Source: Tenacibaculum agarivorans (GTDB lineage: Bacteria > Bacteroidota > Bacteroidia > Flavobacteriales > Flavobacteriaceae). Taken from it: DNA of 43,835 nt. The stretch spans positions 1 through 43,835 of the forward strand of contig NZ_MSMP01000040.1 of the NCBI RefSeq assembly GCF_001936575.1. Direction: 5' to 3'. Position 1 is the stretch's first letter; each line of letters begins with the position of its first letter. The notes under the pieces were generated by a model, which worked only from the letters and a program-made list of their open reading frames with translations, was not told where the DNA came from and searched no databases. Made by a program: the position numbers and the translations under genes. Below are positions 16,075-24,229 of this stretch, in pieces.

Positions 16075-16260
16075 ATGATCGCAGAAATTGATACTATAAA
16101 AGAAGATATTTACGACATTGTTGCAGAAATTGATGACGAAAATGTGTTACTCGCTATAAAGACAATTATTCAAAATATACACTCAAATACTATTGATGAA
16201 GACGTTACTGACAAAAGAGATTTAGTCGGTTACATTAAAGAATGGGTTAAAAATATGTAA
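16075..16260 (+). CDS. Small acidic protein of unknown function between thyA and folA
   Basis: 61 residues, mostly helical and acidic, with EIDTIKEDIYDIVAEIDDEN and VLLAIKTIIQNI followed by a Trp-containing tail. The pattern 'I..I.D...L..I..II' recalls short antitoxin-like proteins of Bacteroidota, but there is no toxin gene beside it. It starts 82 nt after thyA and ends 23 nt before folA, so it is probably in that transcript. Function unknown. Confidence 0.55.
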   Translation: MIAEIDTIKEDIYDIVAEIDDENVLLAIKTIIQNIHSNTIDEDVTDKRDLVGYIKEWVKNM

Positions 16261-16283
16261 TTTTGTTCTTTTTAATATAATTT

Positions 16284-16772
16284 ATGATAGTTATTATTGC
16301 CGCCATTGGTAAAGAAAATGAATTAGGAAAGGATAATGATTTAATTTGGCATTTACCAGCAGATTTAAAGCGTTTTAAAAAAGTTACTTCAGGACACCAT
16401 ATTATTATGGGTAGAAATACTTTTGAAAGTATCGGTAAACCTCTTCCTAATAGAACTAGCATAATTATTACTAGAAATAACAACTATTTCCAAGATGGAT
16501 GTTTGATAGCTAATAGTCTAGAACAAGCTATTGAGCTAACAAATGGGAATGATGCTTTTATTATAGGTGGTGCACAAATTTATAAAGAAGCCTTAGCTAA
16601 AGGATTAGCTGACCGTTTAGATATTACTTTAGTACATCAAAGTTTCGATGCTGACGTGTTCTTTCCTGAAATTGACCAGAGTATTTGGAAAGAAGTAGCG
16701 CGTGAAGATTGTATAGCTGATGAAAAAAATAAATACGACTATAGTTTCGTTTCTTATATAAAGAAAAATTAA
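16284..16772 (+). CDS. folA: Dihydrofolate reductase
   Basis: A 162-residue NADPH-dependent enzyme regenerating tetrahydrofolate. GKDNDLIWHLPADLKRFK contains the catalytic acid Asp27, and IIMGRNTFESIGKPLPNR and FIIGGAQIYKEAL give the cofactor-binding loops. It works with ThyA, encoded upstream on the same strand. The first ATG (16284) fits the family start (MIVIIAAIGKENELG). Confidence 0.97.
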   Translation: MIVIIAAIGKENELGKDNDLIWHLPADLKRFKKVTSGHHIIMGRNTFESIGKPLPNRTSIIITRNNNYFQDGCLIANSLEQAIELTNGNDAFIIGGAQIYKEALAKGLADRLDITLVHQSFDADVFFPEIDQSIWKEVAREDCIADEKNKYDYSFVSYIKKN

Positions 16773-16818
16773 AAGAGATCTTTTCTATAGATATTCTTTA
16801 ATTTTAAAAACAATATAC

Positions 16819-17712
16819 ATGTCAATCCAACTTACATCTGTCACAAAAACTTATGGCACTCAAAAAGCTGTGAATAATATTTCTTTTGCTGCTCAAAAAG
16901 GAGAGATTGTTGGCTTTTTAGGTCCTAATGGTGCAGGAAAATCTACTACAATGAAAATATTAACAGGTTTTATCGATCCTGATGATGGAACTGTTATTGT
17001 AGATGATATAGATGTAAAAACAGATACGATTGCTACTCAAAAAAAAATAGGTTATCTACCTGAACATAACCCATTATATACAGACATGTATGTAAAAGAA
17101 TATTTACAGTTTCATGCTGATATACATCAAACCGAAAAAACTAAAATAACTGAGGTTATTACTAAAGTTGGATTGGAAAAAGAAGCACATAAAAAGATCC
17201 GTCAGTTGTCTAAAGGATATCGTCAACGTGTAGGCTTGGCTGCTGCTATTTTACATGATCCTGCAGTATTAATTTTAGACGAACCTACTACGGGATTAGA
17301 TCCTAATCAACTTATTGAAATTCGTAGTTTAATTAAAGAATTAGGTAAAGATAAAACTGTACTACTTTCTACGCATATTATGCAAGAAGTGGAAGCTGTT
17401 TGTGATCGAGTTATTATTATTAATAACGGAGAATTGGTATTAGATAAAAAGTTAGCCGATTTAAAAGACGATAATCTTCAAACCATAAAAGTAACATTCG
17501 ATTATAAAATAGAAGAACAGTTTCTACAAAGACTAGCTAATATTAAAGAAATTAAAAATAACTATGATAATTCTTGGACATTGGTTTTTGAAAGTCAGGA
17601 AGACATGAGACCTAAGTTATTTGACTTTGCTCAAGAATACGAATTAAAAATCCTAGAATTGAACTCTGAAAATAAAAATTTAGAAAGCTTATTTATAGAA
17701 TTAACGAAATAG
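16819..17712 (+). CDS. gldA: ABC transporter ATP-binding protein, gliding motility GldA type
   Basis: A 297-residue cytoplasmic ATPase. Walker A GPNGAGKST (35-43), Q-loop GYLPEHNPLY, signature LSKGYRQRVGLA, Walker B VLILDEPTTGLD and the switch LLSTHIMQE are intact. The C-terminal 80 residues (DNLQTIKVTFDYKIEEQFLQ region) match the extension seen in GldA, the ATPase that partners GldF and GldG in flavobacterial gliding. The gldFG genes are not next to it, as is usual for gldA in this group as I recall. A general ABC-2 export ATPase is the alternative. It starts 46 nt after folA. Confidence 0.85.
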   Translation: MSIQLTSVTKTYGTQKAVNNISFAAQKGEIVGFLGPNGAGKSTTMKILTGFIDPDDGTVIVDDIDVKTDTIATQKKIGYLPEHNPLYTDMYVKEYLQFHADIHQTEKTKITEVITKVGLEKEAHKKIRQLSKGYRQRVGLAAAILHDPAVLILDEPTTGLDPNQLIEIRSLIKELGKDKTVLLSTHIMQEVEAVCDRVIIINNGELVLDKKLADLKDDNLQTIKVTFDYKIEEQFLQRLANIKEIKNNYDNSWTLVFESQEDMRPKLFDFAQEYELKILELNSENKNLESLFIELTK

Positions 17713-17744
17713 CTAAAATTTAAATAACCACTACAACTTTTAAC

Positions 17745-17777
17745 TATAAAAAAAAGCATCTGAATTATCAGATGCTT
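17745..17777 (-). terminator. Minus-strand terminator with no annotated gene just upstream
   Basis: AAGCATCTGA-ATTA-TCAGATGCTT is a perfect 10-bp stem with a T8 run only on the minus strand. The nearest minus-strand stop is at 18389, more than 600 nt away and already followed by its own hairpin, so this terminator may end an unrecognised short transcript. Confidence 0.65.
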
Positions 17778-18388
17778 CGTGTTTTGATAAGAATTGTTTT
17801 ATTAACAAAAACTAATTCTTAGCTTTCTTCATCATTTTCAATTAAACTAAACATTAATCCCCCAATTCGTGTTTGTCTAATATTTTCTAGATTCAACTAA
17901 ATGACTAGTCTAAAATTACAGAAATATTAATCATAACACTTTTAAAAATGTTACCTCTTCAAAAAAAACACAAATCACTTAAATACAGTAAATTAAAAAT
18001 ATTTATTATACTAATGTTACTTAAAAACCAATTCAATATTTAAAAAAGTTGATTACTGATTTACTTTCTGTATTTCGTGTTATAAAAAACTAAATTTAAT
18101 AAGCATCTTTGATATGTAATTAAAACTGATATAAGTGATGATTTTCCCCCAAGTTAATCCTTAGCTTAGTTTTACGATTCTATTGCTGGATTTCCATCCT
18201 CATTTATATCAGTTTTGAATATTTCATAAAGTACAAGAGACTAAAAGTTAGTGTTATCAGAAAATCTTATATTTCCCCCAACACTTAGAATGTTTCCCAG
18301 CTAATTTTTAGCCTAAAGTTTAAACACCTCTCTCTACAAAGGAGGTGTTTTCAATATAAAGGCTTTTAAAAACTGAAATGAAAAAATA
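17778..18388. other. 611-bp gap with inverted repeat, G-run motifs and tiny open frames
   Basis: No standard gene was found. On the minus strand there are three G5 motifs: TTGGGGGAAA twice (complement of 18143-18152 and 18272-18281) and TTGGGGGAT (17857-17865). A 20-bp inverted repeat with two mismatches (18122-18141 and 18197-18216, beginning AAAACTGATATAA) encloses 55 nt. A 25-codon minus frame (17819-17896, TTG start, ending FSLIENDEES) runs into an AT-rich hairpin and the terminator at 17745. Another short frame (EIFKTDINEDGNPAIES, ending near 18182) lacks a start. A small RNA, tiny protein or gene remnant is possible. Confidence 0.35.
18322..18350 (-). terminator. Hairpin after the phytase gene
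   Basis: AAACACCTC (18322-18330) pairs with GAGGTGTTT (18342-18350), 9 bp, 11-nt loop, with a TTTAAACTTT run on the minus-strand side. It lies 39 nt past the phytase stop codon. Confidence 0.6.
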
Positions 18389-19408
18389 TTATTTTAAAAC
18401 TTTGTCTAAACTATAGAAGTAAAAATTTTTGTTGTCGTTCATAGCAACAAAAAGTCCTTTTGAAAATTTATCTCCTAAATTAGCTGTAACAACATCACAT
18501 CCGTCTGTTTCAACGGTACTAAGATTAACTGCCTTAACAAATGAATTATCTTTTCTATCAAAAATATTAAACTGTCCTTTTTGTTGATCAGAAACTAAAA
18601 TATAGCCTGTTCCATCTCCTGTATTTGCTATAGCTATACCTTCAATGTCTTCGTAAAAATAATCTCCTCCAAAACAAGATAGTTCTTCATTACCTTGATC
18701 AGGCTCTGCATAGTATTTTCTTACACAAACGCCTTCATCAGAATAATAAACCACACCATAATTATCATCTACAGCAATAGCTTCTATCTCCTTATTCCCA
18801 CTAAATTTACCAAAGCTTCTAACTAATTTACTCTTTACTCCAATACTATCTACAGTAAATTCGTATTGATGTAAATAATTATCCCTTGGACCAATTTTTC
18901 TACTCACAATAGCATATACCTTGCTATTTTTAGGAGACTTATACAAACTTACTCCCATTGGTAAATTATATTCTGGCTTTATTTCTCCTTCAAAAACTTT
19001 AAAACCTCCCTGATCTAGTGGCTTCATATCTGGAACTGAAAACATTCTTATTTGTTGCTTTTCACGTTCCGTAAACACCATTATATCTACCTCAGTAGAA
19101 TCATTTAATTTAAATCCATATTCAATATCAACATTATTAGGACGTCTAATATTGCGGATTGTTTTTTCGTGAATGATTTTACCTCCAAGATCAAATGCAT
19201 AAATAGCTCCATTTGTTTCTTTATCAGTACCGAAAACAATACTTTTAGATGGATCTTTATGATTAATCCATATTGCAGGATCATCAGTATCATTTAAAGT
19301 ACTTTCTGTAATTATATCTGGAGTAATTGGTGTTAGTTTACTTTTCTGATTACATCCAGAAAAAACAATACTAAATACAGTAATTACTATCATTTTAATC
19401 TTCATCAT
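18389..19408 (-). CDS. Beta-propeller phytase, lipoprotein
   Basis: A protein of about 339 residues that releases phosphate from phytate with bound Ca2+. The propeller hallmarks match the Bacillus enzyme in order: DDPAIWI, GTDKETNGAIYAFDLGGK, RRPNNVDIEYG, KEIEAIAVDD...VVYYSDEG, YEDIEGIAI...GYILVSDQQ, and ETDGCDVV...KGLFVAMND. The start MMKIKMIVITVFSIVFSGC (19408) gives a lipoprotein signal with the lipobox cysteine; the longer ATG at 19444 would overlap the receptor gene. It begins 10 nt after the TonB-receptor stop, so it is translated from the same mRNA. It probably acts at the outer membrane or periplasm. Confidence 0.93.
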   Translation of the reverse strand: MMKIKMIVITVFSIVFSGCNQKSKLTPITPDIITESTLNDTDDPAIWINHKDPSKSIVFGTDKETNGAIYAFDLGGKIIHEKTIRNIRRPNNVDIEYGFKLNDSTEVDIMVFTEREKQQIRMFSVPDMKPLDQGGFKVFEGEIKPEYNLPMGVSLYKSPKNSKVYAIVSRKIGPRDNYLHQYEFTVDSIGVKSKLVRSFGKFSGNKEIEAIAVDDNYGVVYYSDEGVCVRKYYAEPDQGNEELSCFGGDYFYEDIEGIAIANTGDGTGYILVSDQQKGQFNIFDRKDNSFVKAVNLSTVETDGCDVVTANLGDKFSKGLFVAMNDNKNFYFYSLDKVLK

Positions 19409-19418
19409 GATCTCTCTT

Positions 19419-22271
19419 CTATTTTTTACTCTTGAATAGATCATATTTTAGTCCAATCGCTAACCTTCTACCATAAAATTCAACTTGCTGTGTACGGTTA
19501 CTTACACTCTGAAAATAACGTAGAGGTTGATCTGTAATATTGGTTACGTCGGCATAAACTCTTAAATTATCATTAATTGCATATCCTACATTGAAATCTA
19601 AGAAAAATTGCTCATCATAATATCTATCTTCAAAAGCACTACCTCCTATTTCATCTATGTAAGCATCCGAATAATTTGCTGATAAACGTGCAGTAAACTT
19701 TTTATCTGCATAACTTAAAGATCCATTAAACATATATGGCGCTGTATTTGGTAAATCTAAATCTTCTCTTACATCTCCATCTTCATTTCTAATTCCATCT
19801 GCGTTAGATGTTAAATAAGTATAATTTAAATACAGGCTGAAGTTTTTTGCAAATCCTGGTAAAAAATCTAACTGACGTTGAAAAGCTATCTCTGTACCAA
19901 ATATAGAAGCATCATCTCCATTCAAAGGTTGAAAAATATCAAAGTCTGTAGTCCCCACTCCAAAGGTATCATCTGTAGTTTTTGTTTGGAACACATAGGT
20001 GAAATCTTGAATTTTTTTGAAGAAAATTCCTGCAGAAATAATCCCAACATTTTTAAAATAATGTTCTCCTAGCAGATCAAAATTCATAGAAGTTGCAGGA
20101 TCCAAATCTGGATTTCCTAAATAAATTTCTTCATCTCCAGTAACTACATCAGTAAAAGGTACTAAATCTGCATAATTTGGTCTAGCAATAGTATTTGTCC
20201 ATGCAAAGCGCACAACTGTTTTATCTGTCGCATCATATTTTAGGTGTATTGCCGGAAGTATATTTGTGTAGCTATTAGATCGTGTGATATCTCCTTCATC
20301 TTCGTCTTCATCTAAAATATTATTTCCAGTTGCTTCAATATTAGTCGCTTCTAATCTTACTCCTGCTAAAACACTAAGCTTATTCGATAATTTTTGATTA
20401 GCCATTACATATCCAGCCCAAACATCTTCTGAAACATTAAAATTATCACGTAAAAACTCATCTGGTACAGTATCACCTCCATTAAGATCTAAACTACCTA
20501 ACCAAGTTTCATCGGCATAAAAACCTGCTTGATACTGGCTTCCTGCTAAATAATTTCCATCTGTATAATCCTTAGTAGGAATAGATGCTAGTGTAGGAAA
20601 AGTACTTTCTAGATCAAACTCAAAGAAGTTATTATCTCTAAGTTTCTTTTTTAAACGACCTCTTGCACCAAATTTTACAGTTCCCTCTCCTTTATTAAAA
20701 AAGTCAGCTGGTAGTTCGAAATTAACAAATAGGTTAATATCTTCTTCTTCTGTATACTGATTTTCATTAGTAATTTCACCAAATTCAAAATTAGCTAGAT
20801 CATTAGCTTCTTGTGCATTTACAGCTGTAAATAATGGAAACTCAGAATTTGAAATATCATTATTAATAATGTATTCTGACTCATACTCTGCATAACGCTC
20901 ATCTAAACGTTCTTCTGATGCTTTTGCATAAGATGTCATCCAATCCATTTTTAAATTTCCGAATACGTGATCTCCACCTAACGTATAGTTCTGCATACGT
21001 TGATCTTCAAGTCTTCTGTTTTTATTTCTACCATTATCAATTCCTCCTTTAGTTTGGCGCTTTACTTCTACTGGAAACCTTGTAGGGGTTCCGTTAGTAA
21101 TTGTAAAATCTCCTACTTCTATATCTTCAGCATCTAATATTTCATGCTCTAATCGTAAACGATTTTCACGATCATCTCTCCAATTATACATTGTTTTCAA
21201 GTATAGATTGTTGTTAGCATTAATCTGGTAATCTAAATTTGCAGAAAAACTACGTCTTACACGCTGTACTAAATATGTTCTTTGTTCAAGGACATTAGTA
21301 TATGGATTTACCTCAATCTCTTCTTCATCTGTACCATTAAAAAATCCAAACTCGTTTGACCATTCTGCTTCTACATTATCTGATCCAAAATCGTTATCAT
21401 TTATAGAGGCAGCAAACATCCATCCAAACTTCTTATCCTTTGTTCTATCACCTACTAAAAAAGATCCATTTAAAATTCTTCTATTGGTAATAAAACTAAT
21501 TCCTGAGCCTAAAGTAGCTGCAACTCTAAATCCTTGAGGAGCTGTTCTAGTCACTAAGTTTACAGAACCACCAAGGGCATCTGCGTCCATGTCTGGTGTT
21601 ACTGCTTTATTTACTTCTATAGTTTGAATCATATCCGAAGGGATTAAATCCATTTGAATATTTCTGTTGTCTCCTTCTGCTGAAGGAATTCTACTTCCAT
21701 TAAGCGTTACCGAATTTAACTGTGGAGATAAACCTCTTACAATAATATTTCTGGCTTCTCCTTGATCTACTTGCATGGTGATACCTGGAATTCGTTTTAC
21801 TGCATCTCCAATATTAGCATCTGGAAATTTACCAATCTGGTCTGTAGACACCACATTAGTAATATTCATATTATTTTTTTGTGTATTTAATGCTCTTGCT
21901 TGACCGCTTAAACCAAATGCTGTGATTTCTACCTCATTTAATTGAAATGCATCAGGAGTTAAAGTTAATGCAACTGAAGTAGTCTGATTTTCCGTTACTG
22001 AAATTTCTTGCTCTATGTCTTTATATCCTAGATATGAAATCTTTAGTTTATAATTTCCTTGGGGTATAGCAACAAAAGTAAAACGACCATCAAAGTTAGA
22101 TACTGCTCCTTTTTTTAAAAAAGGTAATAATACATTTGCTCCTGGAACATAAATTCCATTTTCATCAGTAATTATACCTTGAATTGTTCCACTTTGTGCA
22201 ATAATATTTGCACTGAAGAATAGTGATAGTAGCGTTACAACACTACAAACTAGTTGTTTTTTTAGTTTCAT
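19419..22271 (-). CDS. TonB-dependent receptor of the phytase operon
   Basis: A 950-residue outer-membrane receptor. Signal peptide (1-25, ending IIAQS), carboxypeptidase-regulatory-like domain (about 27-108), plug domain (about 125-235; GKFPDANIGDAVKRIPGITM, NIIVRGLSPQLNSVTLNGSR, ADALGGSVNLVTR), then a 22-strand-type barrel ending in an aromatic strand (LAIGLKYDLF). It belongs to the long 'Caulobacter/Xanthomonas' type rather than SusC, and no SusD partner is present. Co-transcription with a phytase suggests uptake of phytate or its lower inositol phosphates; linkage of such receptors with beta-propeller phytase genes is known from other bacteria. Substrate is inferred from context. Confidence 0.93.
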   Translation of the reverse strand: MKLKKQLVCSVVTLLSLFFSANIIAQSGTIQGIITDENGIYVPGANVLLPFLKKGAVSNFDGRFTFVAIPQGNYKLKISYLGYKDIEQEISVTENQTTSVALTLTPDAFQLNEVEITAFGLSGQARALNTQKNNMNITNVVSTDQIGKFPDANIGDAVKRIPGITMQVDQGEARNIIVRGLSPQLNSVTLNGSRIPSAEGDNRNIQMDLIPSDMIQTIEVNKAVTPDMDADALGGSVNLVTRTAPQGFRVAATLGSGISFITNRRILNGSFLVGDRTKDKKFGWMFAASINDNDFGSDNVEAEWSNEFGFFNGTDEEEIEVNPYTNVLEQRTYLVQRVRRSFSANLDYQINANNNLYLKTMYNWRDDRENRLRLEHEILDAEDIEVGDFTITNGTPTRFPVEVKRQTKGGIDNGRNKNRRLEDQRMQNYTLGGDHVFGNLKMDWMTSYAKASEERLDERYAEYESEYIINNDISNSEFPLFTAVNAQEANDLANFEFGEITNENQYTEEEDINLFVNFELPADFFNKGEGTVKFGARGRLKKKLRDNNFFEFDLESTFPTLASIPTKDYTDGNYLAGSQYQAGFYADETWLGSLDLNGGDTVPDEFLRDNFNVSEDVWAGYVMANQKLSNKLSVLAGVRLEATNIEATGNNILDEDEDEGDITRSNSYTNILPAIHLKYDATDKTVVRFAWTNTIARPNYADLVPFTDVVTGDEEIYLGNPDLDPATSMNFDLLGEHYFKNVGIISAGIFFKKIQDFTYVFQTKTTDDTFGVGTTDFDIFQPLNGDDASIFGTEIAFQRQLDFLPGFAKNFSLYLNYTYLTSNADGIRNEDGDVREDLDLPNTAPYMFNGSLSYADKKFTARLSANYSDAYIDEIGGSAFEDRYYDEQFFLDFNVGYAINDNLRVYADVTNITDQPLRYFQSVSNRTQQVEFYGRRLAIGLKYDLFKSKK

Positions 22272-22294
22272 AATAATACATGTTGATTTATCAA

Positions 22295-22382
22295 CAAATT
22301 TAGATTTGACAGGGGTTACAGTATCTTAAAACAAGGCAATAAAATAGCTACGAAACGTTTTTTTTTGTATACAACAAGGCAA
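22295..22382 (-). promoter_or_regulatory. Receptor/phytase promoter with a direct-repeat activator site
   Basis: On the minus strand a perfect -7 box TAAATTTG (22295-22302) lies 24 nt before the receptor ATG, with no usable -33 element. Upstream the 9-mer TTGCCTTGT occurs twice (22331-22339 and 22374-22382), exactly 43 bp or about four helical turns apart, centred near -46 and -89. A weak -33 with phased upstream repeats is what an activator-dependent promoter looks like. The LuxR-type regulator encoded just upstream is the obvious candidate. Confidence 0.5.
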
Positions 22383-22436
22383 CATTAACTTGGACTTTAC
22401 TTTCAGATAACAGAGAAGAAATCTCACTTCCTTTTT

Positions 22437-24011
22437 CTATAAATCTAGCATGAAATTGACTAATTCTTTCTTTGAATTTATAGGAAGTTTTTTTCGTAAT
22501 CTATATCGAGCTACTCGAACGCTATCAGGAGTTACTCTTAATATAGATGCTATTTCTTTAGATGACATATTTAAACGTAAAAGCATTCCTAATTTGAGTT
22601 CTGATGGTGTTAAATTCTCATTAGAAATTGTAGATAGTTTTCTTATAAAATCTGGATGTACTTCACTAAAAATACTATTGAATTCAGTCCATTCGTTTTC
22701 TTGATTTAAATTAAAATCAATATCCTTAGCTAAAGATTTAATTGTAGTTCTTTGATCAATATCTTTTCTAGCAACTATGTTTTTTAAATCTTTAGAAACT
22801 TGTTCTAAAATTTTATTCTTTTGTGCTACGTGAAGACTATATTTAGACAATGCTGCTGTTTTTAGCTGTACTGCTTTTTGTAAATCTTTTTCTTCTATAG
22901 CTTTTTTATCTAACTGAGCTTTCAGCATCCTTTGTTTATACTCCTGAATTTTGAGATTTGCTCTTCTCTTTTTGTAGTAATAAAACATGAATACAACTAC
23001 TAGAAATAATATAAATAGAAATAAAATCATTAGAATTCTCTGATTTGCTCTACTCACCTTATTTTGTTCTAATAGCAATTGTATTTGAGCTTCCTTTTTC
23101 TTACTATCATATTCAGCCTGTAGTACGCTTAGCTGTCCTTGATTTTGATCGACTAAAGCTTTTTGCCCATACTCTTCAGATAACACTCTGTTTGCATATG
23201 CTTTTTCAAAATCGTTAGTCAGTGCATATATTTTTGATAGATCTTTATAAGCACTTTCTATTAAATGACTGTCTTTTAATTCTAAAGATAAATCAATGGC
23301 TTTTTGTGTAAAAAGAATTGCTTTGGTATAATCTTCCTTTTTTCTATAAATATCTCCTATATTATTAAGTACATTAACTTCAGATTTAGAATTTGTACCT
23401 TTAAAAAAAACATATGCCTTTATGAAATATGTATATGCCTTGTCATATTGTATTAAATCTTCATAAATACTTCCTATATTTTCATTTACGGTGGCAACTC
23501 CAATATGGTCTTTCAATTGTTCGAAAAGCTGTAAACTCTCTTGTTGATATTTTAAGGCCTCTAAATATTCTCCTTGTTTTTCATGATAATGTCCTAAAAA
23601 TGACTTTGAGGTAGCTACTCCTTGTATATCATTCATAATTTCGGCATTTTTCCATGCTTCCTCAAAAAAAGTTTTAGCTGAGTTATAATTATTCATGGCT
23701 AAATAAGCCTGCCCTAGTTTATTATGTAAAGCCACATAAAAACGTTGTTTTTTTAAACTGTTAGCATGTATAAGTGCATTGTTATAATAAGCTATAGCTT
23801 GGGTAAATAAGCCCGCAGAAAAATAATAATTTCCAAATTCAAAGTTACTTTGGGCTATTAGTTTAGAAGAAGAAATTACTTTAGCTTTTTTTAAATTTTC
23901 AGTAAGTGTATTGTATAACGCATCATTATTTTGATCAAAGTTTTGCGTATTTACTTTTAAAAAAGATAGTAGTAAAAAACTTACTAAGTATATATTTTTT
24001 GCTCCCCACAT
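22437..24011 (-). CDS. Membrane-bound TPR regulator with LuxR-type HTH
   Basis: 524 residues. An N-terminal signal segment is followed by six or seven tetratricopeptide repeats (about 55-275), a coiled coil (288-322), one transmembrane helix (about 326-346), a second coiled region, and a C-terminal helix-turn-helix (about 464-524; LTPSELKLGMLLRLNMSSKE and SVRVARYRLRKKL). The TPR part would be periplasmic and the DNA-binding part cytoplasmic, a one-component sensor design frequent in Bacteroidota. It is encoded directly upstream of the TonB receptor and phytase genes, on the same strand, so it most likely controls them. Its signal is unknown. Confidence 0.88.
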   Translation of the reverse strand: MWGAKNIYLVSFLLLSFLKVNTQNFDQNNDALYNTLTENLKKAKVISSSKLIAQSNFEFGNYYFSAGLFTQAIAYYNNALIHANSLKKQRFYVALHNKLGQAYLAMNNYNSAKTFFEEAWKNAEIMNDIQGVATSKSFLGHYHEKQGEYLEALKYQQESLQLFEQLKDHIGVATVNENIGSIYEDLIQYDKAYTYFIKAYVFFKGTNSKSEVNVLNNIGDIYRKKEDYTKAILFTQKAIDLSLELKDSHLIESAYKDLSKIYALTNDFEKAYANRVLSEEYGQKALVDQNQGQLSVLQAEYDSKKKEAQIQLLLEQNKVSRANQRILMILFLFILFLVVVFMFYYYKKRRANLKIQEYKQRMLKAQLDKKAIEEKDLQKAVQLKTAALSKYSLHVAQKNKILEQVSKDLKNIVARKDIDQRTTIKSLAKDIDFNLNQENEWTEFNSIFSEVHPDFIRKLSTISNENLTPSELKLGMLLRLNMSSKEIASILRVTPDSVRVARYRLRKKLPINSKKELVNFMLDL

Positions 24012-24099
24012 ACATTCACAAATAAATATATTTTGTTGTTAAGTTTTTAAATTAAGCGTTTTATTAAATCGTTATAATTTAATGTTTCTATGATATTAA

Positions 24100-24131
24100 A
24101 AATAGCTTAGGTTCTCCAACCTAAGCTATTT
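24100..24131 (-). terminator. Perfect hairpin terminator after the T9SS protein gene
   Basis: AAATAGCTTAGGTT (24100-24113) and its exact complement (24118-24131) around CTCC, a 14-bp stem, with a TTTTTAAT run on the minus strand. It separates the secreted-protein gene from the TPR regulator. Confidence 0.8.
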
Positions 24132-24192
24132 ACATCGAATTAAACTTATATTTACATCTGCTCACGCAGATATTCATGAAAAAATTACAATA

Positions 24193-24216
24193 GCTTCCAA
24201 TAGTGGAATCGGAAGC
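24193..24216 (-). repeat. Second hairpin downstream of the T9SS protein gene
   Basis: GCTTCC (24193-24198) pairs with GGAAGC (24211-24216), with an inner TTCC/GGAA alternative. It lies 14 nt after the stop codon and has no T run; it may be an mRNA 3' end structure. Confidence 0.35.
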
Positions 24217-24229
24217 CATCATATTAATT

